From the NCBI GenBank assembly GCA_018136815.1, contig CM030935.1, positions 6,764,095 to 6,828,094 of the forward strand: 64,000 bases of DNA, given 5' to 3'. Of the stretch, positions 53,161 through 63,795 are shown piece by piece (within the stretch, counting starts at the first letter, position 1; every line of letters begins with the position of its first letter). The position numbers were made by a program, and so were the translations under genes. The notes beneath the pieces are model-generated. The model was not told the origin of the DNA. It searched no databases and saw nothing but the letters and a program-made list of their open reading frames with translations. This DNA comes from Isochrysis galbana (lineage: Eukaryota; Haptophyta; Isochrysidales; Isochrysidaceae).

Positions 53161-53352
53161 TAGGGCGGTCAAACAGGGGCTTTTTAACGACTAGTAAGGG
53201 TTGGGCTGCATTTTTGACCGTGGCGCGATGCCCACTAAAAAACCTCCCGGGGGGGCTACCTGACGCTACGAAAATCTTCGCCAAGAAATGGTGCGATTCG
53301 CCCCCCCTCTCGCCCCCTCCGTCACGCGCCCTCACGCTCTACCCGTAAAGAA
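53160..53352 (+). repeat. GGTCAAACA fold-back repeat, full copy
   Basis: It runs from TAGGGCGGTCAAACAGGGGC to GCTCTACCCGTAAA. The first about 70 nt contain complementary arms CGGTCAAA and TTTGACCG. It matches the reverse complement of 60128-60332 over its full length, with moderate divergence. Confidence 0.8.
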
Positions 53353-53474
53353 TGGGCGAGGAGGTGGTCCAGCCCGTCATTGGCCACTCCCCAACTTCCG
53401 CCGCGCCTCTCGCCGCTTCCCTTCCGTTCCCTCCGTTCCCATCCGAGGCAGTGGTAACCTCGGATCCGTCAGGA

Positions 53475-53850
53475 GCGCGGAGAGACCCCCACGGAACATC
53501 CTGGGACAGGAGAATGTTTGGGACGAATCTTCCTGCCGTCGGCCGAGGAGAGGCGGACGGAGAGAGAGAGAGAGAGAGAGTCTCGCAGAGCGACTGCAGA
53601 ATGAGAAGTCGACGTCATGCCGGTTTATTACCTTAAACGAGCCAACAATTATAGTAACAGCAAAAACAAAATTCGAATCGCAAATTTCGAGACCAAAATC
53701 TGCAAACCTGGACTTGAGACCATGGGGAATCCGAATCTGTGTGTCTTGTGCGTCTGTGGCAACACGGGGAACTGTTCAATTGCAATTGTGAGCGCGTACC
53801 TTACACGAATATTCATGCCTACAGCCTTCAGATGGGCAGGAATACAACAT
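53475..53850 (+). repeat. dispersed 375-bp repeat, copy 2
   Basis: Matches 11819-12193 almost base for base apart from small indels. It lacks the minisatellite that follows copy 1. Confidence 0.85.
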
Positions 53851-54724
53851 AGTTCTAATGCGAGAACAAGGAGGGGCTCACGCGACGGCGTTGTGCAAGG
53901 AGACGAGCGCGCAAAGCAGGCGAGGCAAGCAAGAAGAAACACGGCGGGGCATGAAAAGAGCGCGGGTCGGCCGGTCAGTCCTTTTAACCGTAGAGGGTCG
54001 ATTGCGCACGTAGATAGAGGGTCGATCGCGGATGCGACAGAGTACGAAGGTCTGCAATGCGGTGATTTTTTTTGCAGTGGCCAAGGAGTTTTCTTTTAGG
54101 TACACACACCCTCATCGCCATGAGCGCCATGCGCAAGATGCAAGTGCAAGTGTTGCCGACGGCTGCTCTCAAGCAGTGCTGGTAGGAGTAGGAGCAGGAA
54201 GGGGAATGGGAGTGGCTACAGAATAAAACTCCAGTGCCACGTGCGAGGCGAGAATATCAAAAGGTTTATTTTTATTTTTGTTTGTGCCTTGGGATTTGGT
54301 GCGGCCATGTGCGTCGTGGCTTGGCGTGTTGGTACAAGGCTAGTGAGAGTAGCAGTACTAATGCTCAATAACATTATCAACTCGATTAAACATTGCAATG
54401 CCGTGCACAATTGTCACCGAGGGGAGACAAGCTGCCGCGCAGCTATGCAATTAGAGATAGCAAGCTAGAGCCAGGCGTCCCTGCCATCACGCCGTGACAA
54501 GGAAGGGGGAAGTGCCTCTCAAACATACGCTTTCCACTTACCAAAAACGCCCTCTCGACCTCTGCTTTCATCTCCGCAATCCGCGCACCCTCCAAGAAGG
54601 TACAGCGACCATGTCATACAGGTACGATTCTCCCAGTGCCAGCCCATGCATTCGAGCACACGGCCACGGCTGATCAACTATCAATGGTCTTGACCGCTTT
54701 CGAACGGTCTTGGCAGCCGAGGCA
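53851..54724. other. intergenic, minor repeats
   Basis: About 54300-54372 matches the reverse complement of 17182-17240. No gene is supported; the 3' side is the downstream region of cysteine synthase. Confidence 0.45.
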
Positions 54725-56082
54725 TCAGGATGGCAGGAGCTGCATCGATGGGGTGCTTTTTGCTATCTCGAGCTCCTCCTCGTTCATGTCGGCCTGAATG
54801 TCGGCGAAGAGGGGCGTGGAAAGATAGCGCTCGCCCGTGTCAGGCAGCATCGCACATATCACTGAGCCCTTGGGGGCCTTCTTGGCGGCCTCAAGTGCGG
54901 CGTACAAAGTTGCGCCGCCTGAGATACCGGTGAGGATGCCCTCATTGCACGCGAGCTTTTTGGAACACTGGATCGCGTCAACGCCCGGTACTGGAATCAA
55001 GTCGTCCTGCAGATTCTCGGGGGCAGACTCGAGGACGTGCGGGACAAAATCAGGCGCCCAGCCCTGAATCGGGTGCGCCTTGAAGGCAGGATGCGAAGCA
55101 GCTGGCGATAAGTCGGGCTTGCGCTCGGTCTTTATCCCGCTCGCAAGCATCGCCGCGTCTGCCGGCTCCGCAAGCACGATTTTGATGTCTGGCCGCTTCG
55201 CCTTGAGCGCCTTGCCCGCGCCGTGGTAGGTGCCACCAGTGCCATAGCCAGTGACCCAGTAGTCGAGCCTCTTGCCTGCGAAGTCGTTCAGAATCTCGGG
55301 GCCAGTGTGCGCCTCGTGGTACTTCCAATTGGCCTCATTTTCGAACTGGTGGCAAAGGAACCAGCCATGCTTCTTGCACAATTCCTCGGCCTTCTCCACC
55401 ATACCGGTACCCTTGCCTGTCTTGGGCGTGATGATGACCTTGGCGCCAAGGAAGCGCATCAGCTTCCGCCGCTCGACAGAGAATGGTTCAGCCATGCAGA
55501 TGACACACTTGTACCCGCGCTGCGCGCACACCATTGCGACGGCAATGCCCGTGTTTCCCGAGGTGGCCTCGACTACGGTGTCGCCCTTCTTAAGCAGCCC
55601 CTTGGCCTCGGCGTCCTCGATGATTGCGATCGCCAGCCGGTCCTTGACCGAGGAGAGCGGGTTGAATGACTCGCACTTGACGTAGAGTTCAACGTCATAT
55701 GGGCATGTTCGCTTGCTCACCTTGACCACGGGCGCTGCAGGAGGAGAGAGGGAGAATGGATGGGAGAGGCTGGGGGCAAGGGGAAGGGGACGGGTGTGGG
55801 GTGGACAGGGGTGACGGGCGCTGAGATGTCAGAGGAAGACGAGCATGGCTTGGAGCGAGGTGTGCAGCGAGAGAGGTGTGGGCCTCGATAAAAAAGGGAG
55901 AGGGAGAGGGAGAAAGAGAGGGATAGGAGGAGAGGGAGAGGGAGCGGGTGGAGAGAGAGGGAGGGGGAGAGGGAGGGAGAGGGGCGCTCACTGTTTCCGA
56001 TGGTCTTGGTCACATCCTCGTAGAGCTCGCCTCGCCCGGGCGCGGCCGAGAAGCATCGGGCCAAGGCGGCGAGGAGCACCAT
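54725..56082 (-). CDS. cysK: cysteine synthase (O-acetylserine thiol-lyase), organelle-targeted
   Basis: Exon 1 56082-55992 and exon 2 55734-54725, with a 257-nt GT-AG intron whose acceptor follows a pyrimidine tract. The split codon A|CG gives the conserved TIGNTPVVK motif, which supports the model; 366 residues. It makes cysteine from O-acetylserine and sulfide with PLP. PLP-lysine K61 lies in NPLSSVKDR, the phosphate-binding loop TSGNTG is at 88-93, and GYGTGGT is the second phosphate site. The start MVLLAALARCFSAAPGRGE resembles a short mitochondrial (or other organelle) presequence. The length matches the OAS-TL family, and all key residues are present. It could also be a cystathionine-beta-synthase-like enzyme, but there is no CBS domain and the IGNTP motif favours OAS-TL. 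Confidence 0.93.
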
Positions 56083-56680
56083 CCGACGGAGCGAGAGAGG
56101 AGAGCGGGGCACAGAAGGAGAAGAGGAGAGAGAGAAGTAGGCGTCTAGGCGAGAGAGAGAGAGAAAAAAGATCCCCCCCTCTTCTTCCTCTCTCTCTCTC
56201 CCTTCCTTCTCTCCCTCTTCCTTTCTCCTCTCTCCCTCTCTCTCCCTCTCTCTCTCTCGTCTCCGGTCGCGAGAGCGACCGCTTGATGAGAGGATGAGAG
56301 GCTGTCAGAGTTTTCTTGTTGTCCTAGTTTAATCCTAGTGCTCAGGGGCGGTGCCCCTCACCGGCGTACCGGAGCCCCTCCCCCGCGATGGCGATGGAGG
56401 TGTGCGCGCGCGTGTGTGCGGTTGGCGCATGGCTCGTCCGGTGGATGTGGCTAGGGATGCTAGCCAACAAGACCTCTTACAAGACTACAATTTCTAACGT
56501 GGTACTCCTACGGCGAGGTCAAACAGTAGTGTTTTTATTAGGGGTAAAAAATGACCATGACCATGATAGAGGTGGGGGAGAGTGGATTGAAAAAAAAACT
56601 CTTGTTGATCCGGAGGCCCACATTTTTTTATCGTCGGACCGGGGGAAGATTTCCCCTCGTCCCTCTCCCCGCTCTAATTA
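56083..56680. other. intergenic with CT tract and a divergent GGTCAAACA repeat
   Basis: GA/CT microsatellite at 56140-56265 borders the cysteine synthase 5' end. At about 56515-56660, AGGTCAAACAG...CACATTTTTTTATCGTC...CCGGGGGAAG resembles the fold-back repeat, strongly diverged. Confidence 0.45.
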
Positions 56681-56996
56681 GCCCGGTCACTCACTCATTT
56701 TAACCACTAACCACTATTTCCCACCTCCCCTGGGTGTCCAAGGATTCCTTAGGGTCCCCCCCTACCTGCCCTGGCAACTCCCTCCCCCCTCCGAACCACC
56801 CCCTCCCGCCCCACGAAGGGCAATGGCGTCGGTGAGGGACCCCCCTCCCTTCCCCCGCGCGTGGCGGGCTATTTTGGGAGATTGGGGCGGGCGCTCACGG
56901 GAGTGAATCGGAGTGGTGAATGTAGGGCGCATCACAATAAGAAACGCGGAGCTTCCGCGACGTCCGATCGCCCGCGATCGGCCGAAGAATGGCCTG
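56681..56996 (+). repeat. 309-316 bp direct repeat upstream of histone H4 (copy at 63376-63684)
   Basis: Starts GCCCGGTCACTCACTC and ends GCCGAAGAATGGCCTG. It differs from the 63.4-kb copy by a 7-bp insertion (ACTAACC-type duplication) and a few substitutions. It ends 106 bp before the H4 start codon, so it may be H4 promoter/5' UTR. The 3' part contains GATCG(C)CCGCGATC, near-palindromic. Confidence 0.88.
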
Positions 56997-57102
56997 GAGG
57001 TGGTGGCCATGCAGAGCCCAGAGCTCTCGCGAGCAGGGTGGGGGGTCACTGGTAGGTCGCACACGCTCATACTGACCCATCCTGGCCCCTCGTACCGCAG
57101 GA

Positions 57103-57627
57103 ATGCCGCGATTCGATCCGGCCCGACGCCCAGGGCCAATGGTCCGCTCCAACCTGGGCAAGGGCCCCGGTCGCCGTTTCTCCGTCGGCAAGGGCCCCCC
57201 CCGCCCTTCCTCCTCGGGCGCGGGTCCCTCGGGCGCGGGTCCCTCTGGCGCGGGTCCCTCTGGCGCCGTCCCCCCCCGCCCCTCCTCCTCGGGCGCCGGT
57301 CCCTCGGGTCCCCCGGCGCGGGTGCCTCCCCCCGTCTACAGCCGTGGCAAGGGTCCCTTGGTGGTTCACCGCCGCCGGGTGCTTCGCGACAACCTGCGCG
57401 GCGTGACGAAGCCGGCGATTCGCCGCCTCGCGCGCCGGGGTGGCGTGAAGCGCATGTCGGGGGCGGTCTACGAGGAGACGCGCGGCGTGCTCAAGGTGTT
57501 CATGCAGAACGTGCTTCGCGATGCGATCACCTACACTGAGCACGCGAAGCGCAAGACGGTCGTGGCGCAAGACATCGTATACGCGCTGAAGCGCCAGGGC
57601 CGCAACCTCTACGGGTTTGGGTGTTGA
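57103..57627 (+). CDS. histone H4 variant with long Pro/Ser/Gly-rich N-terminal tail
   Basis: A 174-residue frame. From about residue 88 it is an unmistakable H4 fold: [40 protein letters not shown], then [16 protein letters not shown]-like sequence, ending GRNLYGFGC. Canonical H4 is about 103 residues and starts SGRGKGGKGLGKG. Here a SRGKG motif lies just before the fold and is preceded by about 75 extra residues with repeated [13 protein letters not shown] units and GKGP motifs. The fold also has non-canonical residues (for example FMQNVL for FLENVI, terminal Cys). A CCGCAG acceptor-like site sits 2 nt before the ATG, suggesting a 5' UTR intron. A second Met at residue 13 could also serve. 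Nucleosomal protein; it may be a specialised variant. Confidence 0.93.
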   Translation: MPRFDPARRPGPMVRSNLGKGPGRRFSVGKGPPRPSSSGAGPSGAGPSGAGPSGAVPPRPSSSGAGPSGPPARVPPPVYSRGKGPLVVHRRRVLRDNLRGVTKPAIRRLARRGGVKRMSGAVYEETRGVLKVFMQNVLRDAITYTEHAKRKTVVAQDIVYALKRQGRNLYGFGC

Positions 57628-58085
57628 GTTGCTTGTGTGCACTCTTCTGGTCGGTGTGCCGCTGCGGTAAAGTATCGCAAGGAATGGAGAAGGGAGTCTA
57701 TCTGCGTTGGGATTCGGATGAGTAGACCGTGATGAACTAGCGTGCATGCAAATGCTGCTTTGCTGGGTACAAAGGCTAGGCCGAAGTGTCTATGCTCAGG
57801 TGTCTGCGTCTGTGGTGAAATGGTGTTTTGTGTCCGCTTAGCGTTTTCGCACATAACGTTATATACTCCCCCACCCCTAGCTTGCCCCATTGAGACTTGC
57901 CACGACGCCCTCTCCGTAAAATACAAACACTAACACGACGTTACGAGGCCTTCCCAAACGACGAGGGAGTCTCCCCAAACACAAACACACCGCGATGCAA
58001 TTGGACTCCTAGCCCAGGAGAAACCTTGCCTAGCCCGGAGCTCGACCAACCAAGATCTACCCCGAGCCCGGGCGTGATTGTTTCG

Positions 58086-59261
58086 TTACGTGAAGAGGCC
58101 ACCTGGGGCTAGCACACCCCCGAGCAAGTTGATGGCGCGCGGCGTGAGGGCGTGGTCGTGCATGTAGAGGGCGGTGGTATGCCGAGAAAACGCATCCATG
58201 AGCTCCTCTGTCACGTCTTGGTCCCGCATCCCGGTGGCGCTGATGTCGAGCATCCACAGTTCGGGGGAGGTGCGTAGTATCTGGGCCAAGTGGGCGCCCC
58301 CCCCCTCCATGAGCGCGGGGTTCTCGGCGAGGGCGAGCGAGCGGAGGCGGGGCATGGGCGCGCCCGCGAGGGTCCGCAAGCCGGCGCTGGTGATCTGGTT
58401 CTCCTGCACGTGCAGGAGCTCGAGCGGGTGGCAGGCGGGCGCGAGGGCCTCGACGCCGCGGTCTCCGAGGCCGGTCTGCCCGAGTCGGAGCTCGCGGAGG
58501 GCGCGGGTGTCGCGCAGCAGCCACGCGAGGCGTTGGGCGCCTTCGTCGCGGAGCGGGTTGTCGGCGAGGGTGAGGCTCCGCAGCCGTGCGAAGGCGCCAT
58601 CTGGGAACACGGTGAGGTGGTCCACGGTGAGCTGGTTGCTCTGCATGTCGACGGCCTGCGCGGCGCCTGGGAGCGCGCGGGCGAGCGCCTGCAGGTCTTC
58701 GGGGCGCGGGTGGGTGGTGGCCATGTGCAGTTGCTTGAGGGCGGTCATCGAGGGGAGGACGAGGAGCGAGCCCCTGGGGACCTGCGAGACGTGGAGGACT
58801 TCGAGGGTGCTCGCCATGGGCTCGAGGAGGCGGCTCATCTGCGCGGCATCGACGTTCCACCGGCTGAGGTCGAGCGAGCGGGTCCCCCGCGCGTGCTCTC
58901 GGAAGCGCGGGTCCCGGAGGCGCCCTCGAATGGCTGCGTCGAAGCGCGCATCGGTGCCGAGCCTCTTGGCGGTGGCGACCTTCGCCCAGAAGCACTTGGG
59001 CATGCAGCCTTCTTGGAACCCGCGCAGGAGCGCCTCGGCGGGCTGGTCGACCTCCTCGACGAGGAGCACCCTGAGGTTGGGCCAGTCGTGCGCGGAGATG
59101 GTGAGCTTCTCGACGTGGACTTTGGTCTGGAGGACGATCTGGACGGGCTCGTCGGCCGTGTCCTGCGTGTGGAGGAGCGCCTCTTGCGGGTCGAAGCGGT
59201 ACTCGCCGTGGCGGCCGAGCAGGGCCCAGTAGCCCTTGGTCCGCACCCACGGGACGTCCAT
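58086..59261 (-). CDS. leucine-rich-repeat protein (RNase-inhibitor type)
   Basis: 391 residues from the ATG at 59261 (MDVPWVRTKGYW); the frame is open further upstream, but that sequence is proline-rich and probably 5' UTR. Repeats of the type LRSLTLADNPLRDEGAQRLA, LRELRLGQTGLGDRGVEAL and LELLHVQENQITSAGLRTLA recur every 25-29 residues from about residue 140 to 350. These are the RI/NLRC-type LRRs with the AL segment. The N-terminal 130 residues are without a recognised domain. There is no signal peptide or membrane segment. Likely a protein-binding scaffold; partner unknown. Confidence 0.8.
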   Translation of the reverse strand: MDVPWVRTKGYWALLGRHGEYRFDPQEALLHTQDTADEPVQIVLQTKVHVEKLTISAHDWPNLRVLLVEEVDQPAEALLRGFQEGCMPKCFWAKVATAKRLGTDARFDAAIRGRLRDPRFREHARGTRSLDLSRWNVDAAQMSRLLEPMASTLEVLHVSQVPRGSLLVLPSMTALKQLHMATTHPRPEDLQALARALPGAAQAVDMQSNQLTVDHLTVFPDGAFARLRSLTLADNPLRDEGAQRLAWLLRDTRALRELRLGQTGLGDRGVEALAPACHPLELLHVQENQITSAGLRTLAGAPMPRLRSLALAENPALMEGGGAHLAQILRTSPELWMLDISATGMRDQDVTEELMDAFSRHTTALYMHDHALTPRAINLLGGVLAPGGLFT

Positions 59262-60127
59262 GGTGGAGGGAGGGGGAGGGGTGTACCCAGAGGCCAGAGG
59301 GGGGTAAAATGCGCGGGTCGAATCTGACAGCGTTCCGCGTGAGGGGGGAGGGGGGAAAAGAAACAACTTTCTGGAGGCGCTGCACCACTTGGCGGGGTGG
59401 GCAGCTCGGCCGGTGTGCTTTCCCCAGAGAATTGTTTGTTTCCCCCCCCCTACCCCTTCACGCGGGAGGTTGTCGCGCTCGCCCAGACGCCTCGAGGTGC
59501 AGCTCCTCTGGTGGCCGTGCAGCGCGACGGGCCGGCCGCGACCGGGCACCGGCAGCGCGCCCGGTCGCCTCCGAAAGTGCGGCACTCGGGCCCATCGGCG
59601 GGTGACGTTAGCGTAGTTGTCGGGGCCACACATGGCCGACTACGGCGCGATGTGCGCGGGCGGCGGCGGCGATTGGCGTGGCTGCAAGGGCGGCACCTTT
59701 GCATATGGTGCCTGCTGAGCCATTCTGTCCCAGTGGGTGGCCAAGAAAGCACCGAATAATAATAATAGTGTGGCTACCCAAAAAGAAAACAAGCATTAGC
59801 TGGCCCTCTTTTGACGGAACGCGACTTATGATTTGTGCTTTATTGGGTGGTGAGTTCCCGCCAAATGCGCCGTGAGGCGCTTTGGCGCAAGATCTTGGGT
59901 TTTTGTGCTCGCTGCAGCGTAGAGAGAGCTACGACGTGGCCCGTCCTGAGGCCGTCCTGCCATGCATGTGGGAACATGTATGTTGTGTGAAGTGTTGGAA
60001 CAATGCGCTATTCAGAAATCATATCATCATCATATTATAGAGAGAGGTGAAGGTGAAGGGAGGCGTAGATATTATAGATACATTATACATATAGGAACCG
60101 ATAATCCCCTCGCGAGCGCGACCGTAA
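59262..60127. other. intergenic, minor repeat
   Basis: About 59770-59830 (AAAGAAAACAAGCA, CTGGCCCTCTTTTGACGGAA) is shared with 19710-19775. No gene is supported. Confidence 0.45.
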
Positions 60128-60332
60128 ATATTTTACGGGTAGAGCGTGAGCTCGCGTGACGGAGGGGGGTAGAGGGCAGTCGAATCGCACTATTTCTTGG
60201 CGAAGTGCTTTTTGAAGTGGCAGGTGGCCCCCTTGCAGGGTTTTTTGCATCGGGCATCGCGCCACGGTCAAAAAAGCAGCCCAACCCTTACAAGTAGTTA
60301 AACAAGCCCCTGTTTGACCGCCCTACTAGCTC
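60128..60332 (-). repeat. GGTCAAACA fold-back repeat, full copy, minus orientation
   Basis: Reverse complement from TAGGGCGGTCAAACAGGGGC to GCTCTACCCGTAAA; aligns end to end with 53160-53352, including both fold-back arms. Confidence 0.8.
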
Positions 60333-61038
60333 CATCGCCGCCTGCGACTGTGACTCCGTAACTTACCAGTTGAAATCCTTGTCCACCGAAAACAAGGGGC
60401 CACGATTTGGACAATAAACAACACACTCATGAATAATTCATGCTCCATTGGAAGTTGGAGTGTGAAAACGGAATGATTCGCATAGATCTAGCCGTCCGTG
60501 AGGCTTGCGACGTTTTGCAACGCAAGCTTGTTTTCGCTTCTATTACTTATGGACGAAGCGTTTCAGTACGTCGTAGTGTAACTGCGCGTCCTAAGCGCGC
60601 GTGCGCATGCAGGCTGTCGCGAGACGATTTCGACAACCCTTTGCATGCTTCAATCGTCCGCTTGTCGGGCGTCTCAGTTTTCCCCGTGCTATCAGGTTAG
60701 CAACTTGTGAGCTTATAGCCATGAATGCACGCCGAGTCTCACGCTGCCTACTTCCCTTTCGAGGTTGGTGCGCCGTTCCTTTTGGCTTCTATGTTGGAGG
60801 AGTTTGGTGTGGGTGAGCATGATGTTAGCGTAACATCGTTGCCCACCTGTTGGACGAGCAAATGATTGCATGCCTTTTCGATGCATGCTGCCTTTATGCT
60901 CAGTCCTACCGAGGATTCCGGAGCATGGGTGTGGCTCGTGTGGCGCACGTCAAGCGGCTTCTTGCATGGCGAGCTATGATTTGTAGGACACAAGCGCAAT
61001 CTTGCTGATTGCAAGCGAGCAGCTGCCCTGAGAGCGGA
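60333..61038. other. intergenic, no supported gene
   Basis: Unique sequence of lower GC; short frames only. Confidence 0.4.
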
Positions 61039-63301
61039 TTACTCAAGCTCTCCCGCGAAGAGGTCCGCCATCTCTCCCGCCGCATTCGATCCGCCGAAGA
61101 CGTACATTGTATCACCAAGCGCCGCCATACAATGGGCGAAGCGCTTGGCAGGCTCCCCCACACCGCGTACCCTCTCGAGCGAAAAGTCATCACCCTCGGC
61201 ACCCGGCTTGCGGGGAATGATGCGCCACGTATCGCTGTAGAATGTGGCTGCACTCGGTCCGGCACGCAATCCACCGAATATCACGAGCTCGCTGTCGCCC
61301 TCTTCAGGGTTGCGCGCCACGACGGCGCAGTGTCCAAATCGTGCGAGTGGCGTCTCCACCCGTGTCCACTGAAGCGAGTGTAAATTGAGTGCATGCAAAT
61401 CGTCCAGAGGCATCTGTGGAGGTTGTGGGTGGGTCGGGGCCAAGGGTCAGTAGGGCAATACCCATGCGAGAAGCAACCAGATGCATATTGCCCGCCAAGT
61501 CTCTCAACAAGGATGTGGGGCCGCAACCATTAGTGCGTGGGGCTGCAAGTTTACCGAGCCGTCGCCGCCCCGTCCACCATGGATTATGAGGGTTGGCGTG
61601 GCGCTCAATTCCACCACAGCCGCTGCATGCATGCCGCGGGCTGATGGTACCGAGCCGCCGCATTCAGGTTTTTTACAACAATACTGCGGGCCACCCTCCA
61701 CCTTGATCTCCTCGATAATGAGAAGGTCCGACCTTAAGCCTGCTTCATCAGCGCCGCCAAACATGTAACCGACGCCCCCGCTGAAGCAAAGCGAGTGCTC
61801 CGCCCGGTGGCCGCACTCACCGCAAGCTGTGCGCGACCAGCTAGGTAAGCTACCGCCGGCGTCGGTGCCGCTGCCCGCCACACCACCCAGTTTGAGCACG
61901 AAGAGATCGTCTAAGAGCTCATCGTTCGCGTTCTTGCCGCCAAAGACGACTAACGCCGCATCGCTACTCGCGCTCGCCGCATGTCCATTGCGCGAGGTGA
62001 AGGCGTCGCCCTGAGGTTCGTGCCGGACCCATATGCCAGCTGAGTGCTCGATGCCCGCCGGCCCTGTGAGGTATTGCCAGACTGCACTATCTTGCGCACC
62101 TGTCCGGTCGGCTCCGCCGATGAGCCAGAGCGAGCCGGCAAGGGCGGTGAGCGTGGCGCCGCCCCGTGCGGGTGGAGTGGGCCGCTGGCCCTCGTCGTTG
62201 GGGGTGGTGTCGACACGCACCCACTCGATGCTTCGGCGGGCGGTGCTGGTGTTTGTTGGTGCGGCCACGAACGCCTCAGCGGATTTGGCGGCTTGCGCCG
62301 CCTTGGACGCCGCGAGCGCCGCATTGCACTTTTGGAGAAGACGCGCCGCCGAGGTGTTAGTGGTGTCCGTCCTGAGCCTCGCGGCAGCCATAGTCCTGCA
62401 GAGCGCATCCTCCGCAGGCCCCGAGAAGGGATCGATGCGCAGCGCCTCGGCGAAATGGCCGGCCGCGACCGCGTGCTCGCCGAGTTTTTCGCACGCCGCG
62501 CCCAGCCGAAAGTGTGCCTTTGGAAGCTGTGGTGCGAGCGAGACCATCATTGCTGCGTCGGCGCGAGCGGCCGCAGCGTTGCCCAATGCGAGATGTGTGG
62601 CTGAGCGGTTGCCTAGGATGGGGACGGGGGGAGGAAGGGTTCAAGAGGAGCAAATGCAGGCAACATCTTTGTCCAGAAGAAATTTTGAAGCGAATATGCA
62701 TCAAGTGAAGGCGCTGAAACAAGTTGGCAAGGCGAAGGGGCATGCAGGGCGGGCGAGATCGTCCTCATGCAGATCACCCATCACTCTCTCCGCCCTTCAG
62801 AGGCTCTGTCCAGACTTCTTGGCGAGTCGTCCGAGGCGAACATGAGAGCAGGCAAGACGCACACAACTTTCATCCCGATGCTGTCTGCCGCCTCCCACAC
62901 CGCCCCGCCCTGTCCCCTCCCCTTCCCTCCCCCCTTCCCCCCCGCTCACCAAAGTAGATTGCGTTGCTGCTGTCCGTTGCGATGGCCTCGCTGTACGCAG
63001 CAAGTGCGTCCTCGAAGCGTTTCTCTCCAAAGGCAATGTTCCCTCGAGCCTTTGCCGTCTCCGACGCGCTGCTCTCTCCCGGCCCGAGTGTCTCCAGAGA
63101 GCCGTGAGAGTGTAGCTGACCCGCGGCGCTCCACAGCTCTTGCGGCTCTCCTTTCCTTTGGGCTTCAACCTCGGCTGCGGTGAGCGTACGGATGGGAAGG
63201 GAGCCCTCTCCTCCGAGCAGTGTGCCTAGGTTCTCCACCTCCTCCCCCTCGTGTTCGCGCTCCGCCTCCTCGCCGTCCACCACCTCCTCGATGTACAGCA
63301 T
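61039..63301 (-). CDS. TPR and Kelch-repeat protein, three exons
   Basis: Exons 63301-62950, 62612-61555 and 61413-61039, with GT-AG introns of 337 and 141 nt. The joins keep frame, giving IYFG|NRSATHLA and GDGS|MPLDDLHAL, 594 residues. Three TPRs lie in the first third (AKARGNIAFGEKRFEDALAA, NRSATHLALGNAAAARADA, FRLGAACEKLGEHAVAAGHF), the Hsp90/Hsp70-co-chaperone style of TPR. They are followed by at least four Kelch repeats (LTALAGSLWLIGGADRTG, AALVVFGGKNANDELLDDL, GVGYMFGGADEAG, MYVFGGSNAAGE). The N-terminus is acidic. The fold combination suggests a binding adaptor; partners unknown. Both exon joins fall inside repeats, which supports the model. Confidence 0.88.
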
Positions 63302-63375
63302 ACGACCCTCTCACGGCCTCCCCCCCGCCTCGAAGTACCATTAGAAGTAAAATGATTTTCTATTCGGTATCTGTA

Positions 63376-63684
63376 GCCCGGTCACTCACTCATTTTAACC
63401 ACTATTTCCCACCTCCCCTGCGTGTCCAAGGATTCCTTAGGGTCCCCCCCTACCTGCCCTGGCAACTCCCTCCCCCCTCCGAACCACCCCCTCCCGCCCC
63501 ACGAAGGGCAATGGCGTCGGTGAGGGACCCCCCTCCCTTCCCCCGCGCGTGGCCGGCTATTTTGGGAGATTGGGGCGGGCGCTCACGGGAGTGAATCGGA
63601 GTGGTGAATGTAGGGCGCATCACTATAAGAAACGCGGAGCTTCCGCGACGTCCGATCGCGCGCGATCGGCCGAAGAATGGCCTG
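63376..63684 (+). repeat. direct repeat copy of the histone H4 upstream segment
   Basis: Nearly identical to 56681-56996. It is not followed by an H4 frame here; instead a cluster of AAATGTC motifs begins. A duplicated promoter or a dispersed repeat are both possible. Confidence 0.85.
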
Positions 63685-63689
63685 TAGGC

Positions 63690-63795
63690 CCTGGCCAAAA
63701 TGTCCATTTTTTTTCGCCCAAATGTCCATTGGAAATGTCTCAAAAATGTCGCATTTTGCGACCCAAATGTCCCAAAAATGTCCACTTTCGTAGAG
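63690..63795. repeat. AAATGTC(C) motif cluster
   Basis: Seven occurrences of AAATGTC or AAATGTCC in about 100 bp, most as CAAAAATGTC or CCCAAATGTC, irregularly spaced. The remaining sequence to 64000 shows no gene. Confidence 0.7.

Noticed and set aside
58174-59327. Two plus-strand frames of about 350 residues
   Set aside because: Antisense shadows of the LRR gene; no domain, while the minus strand has clear repeats.
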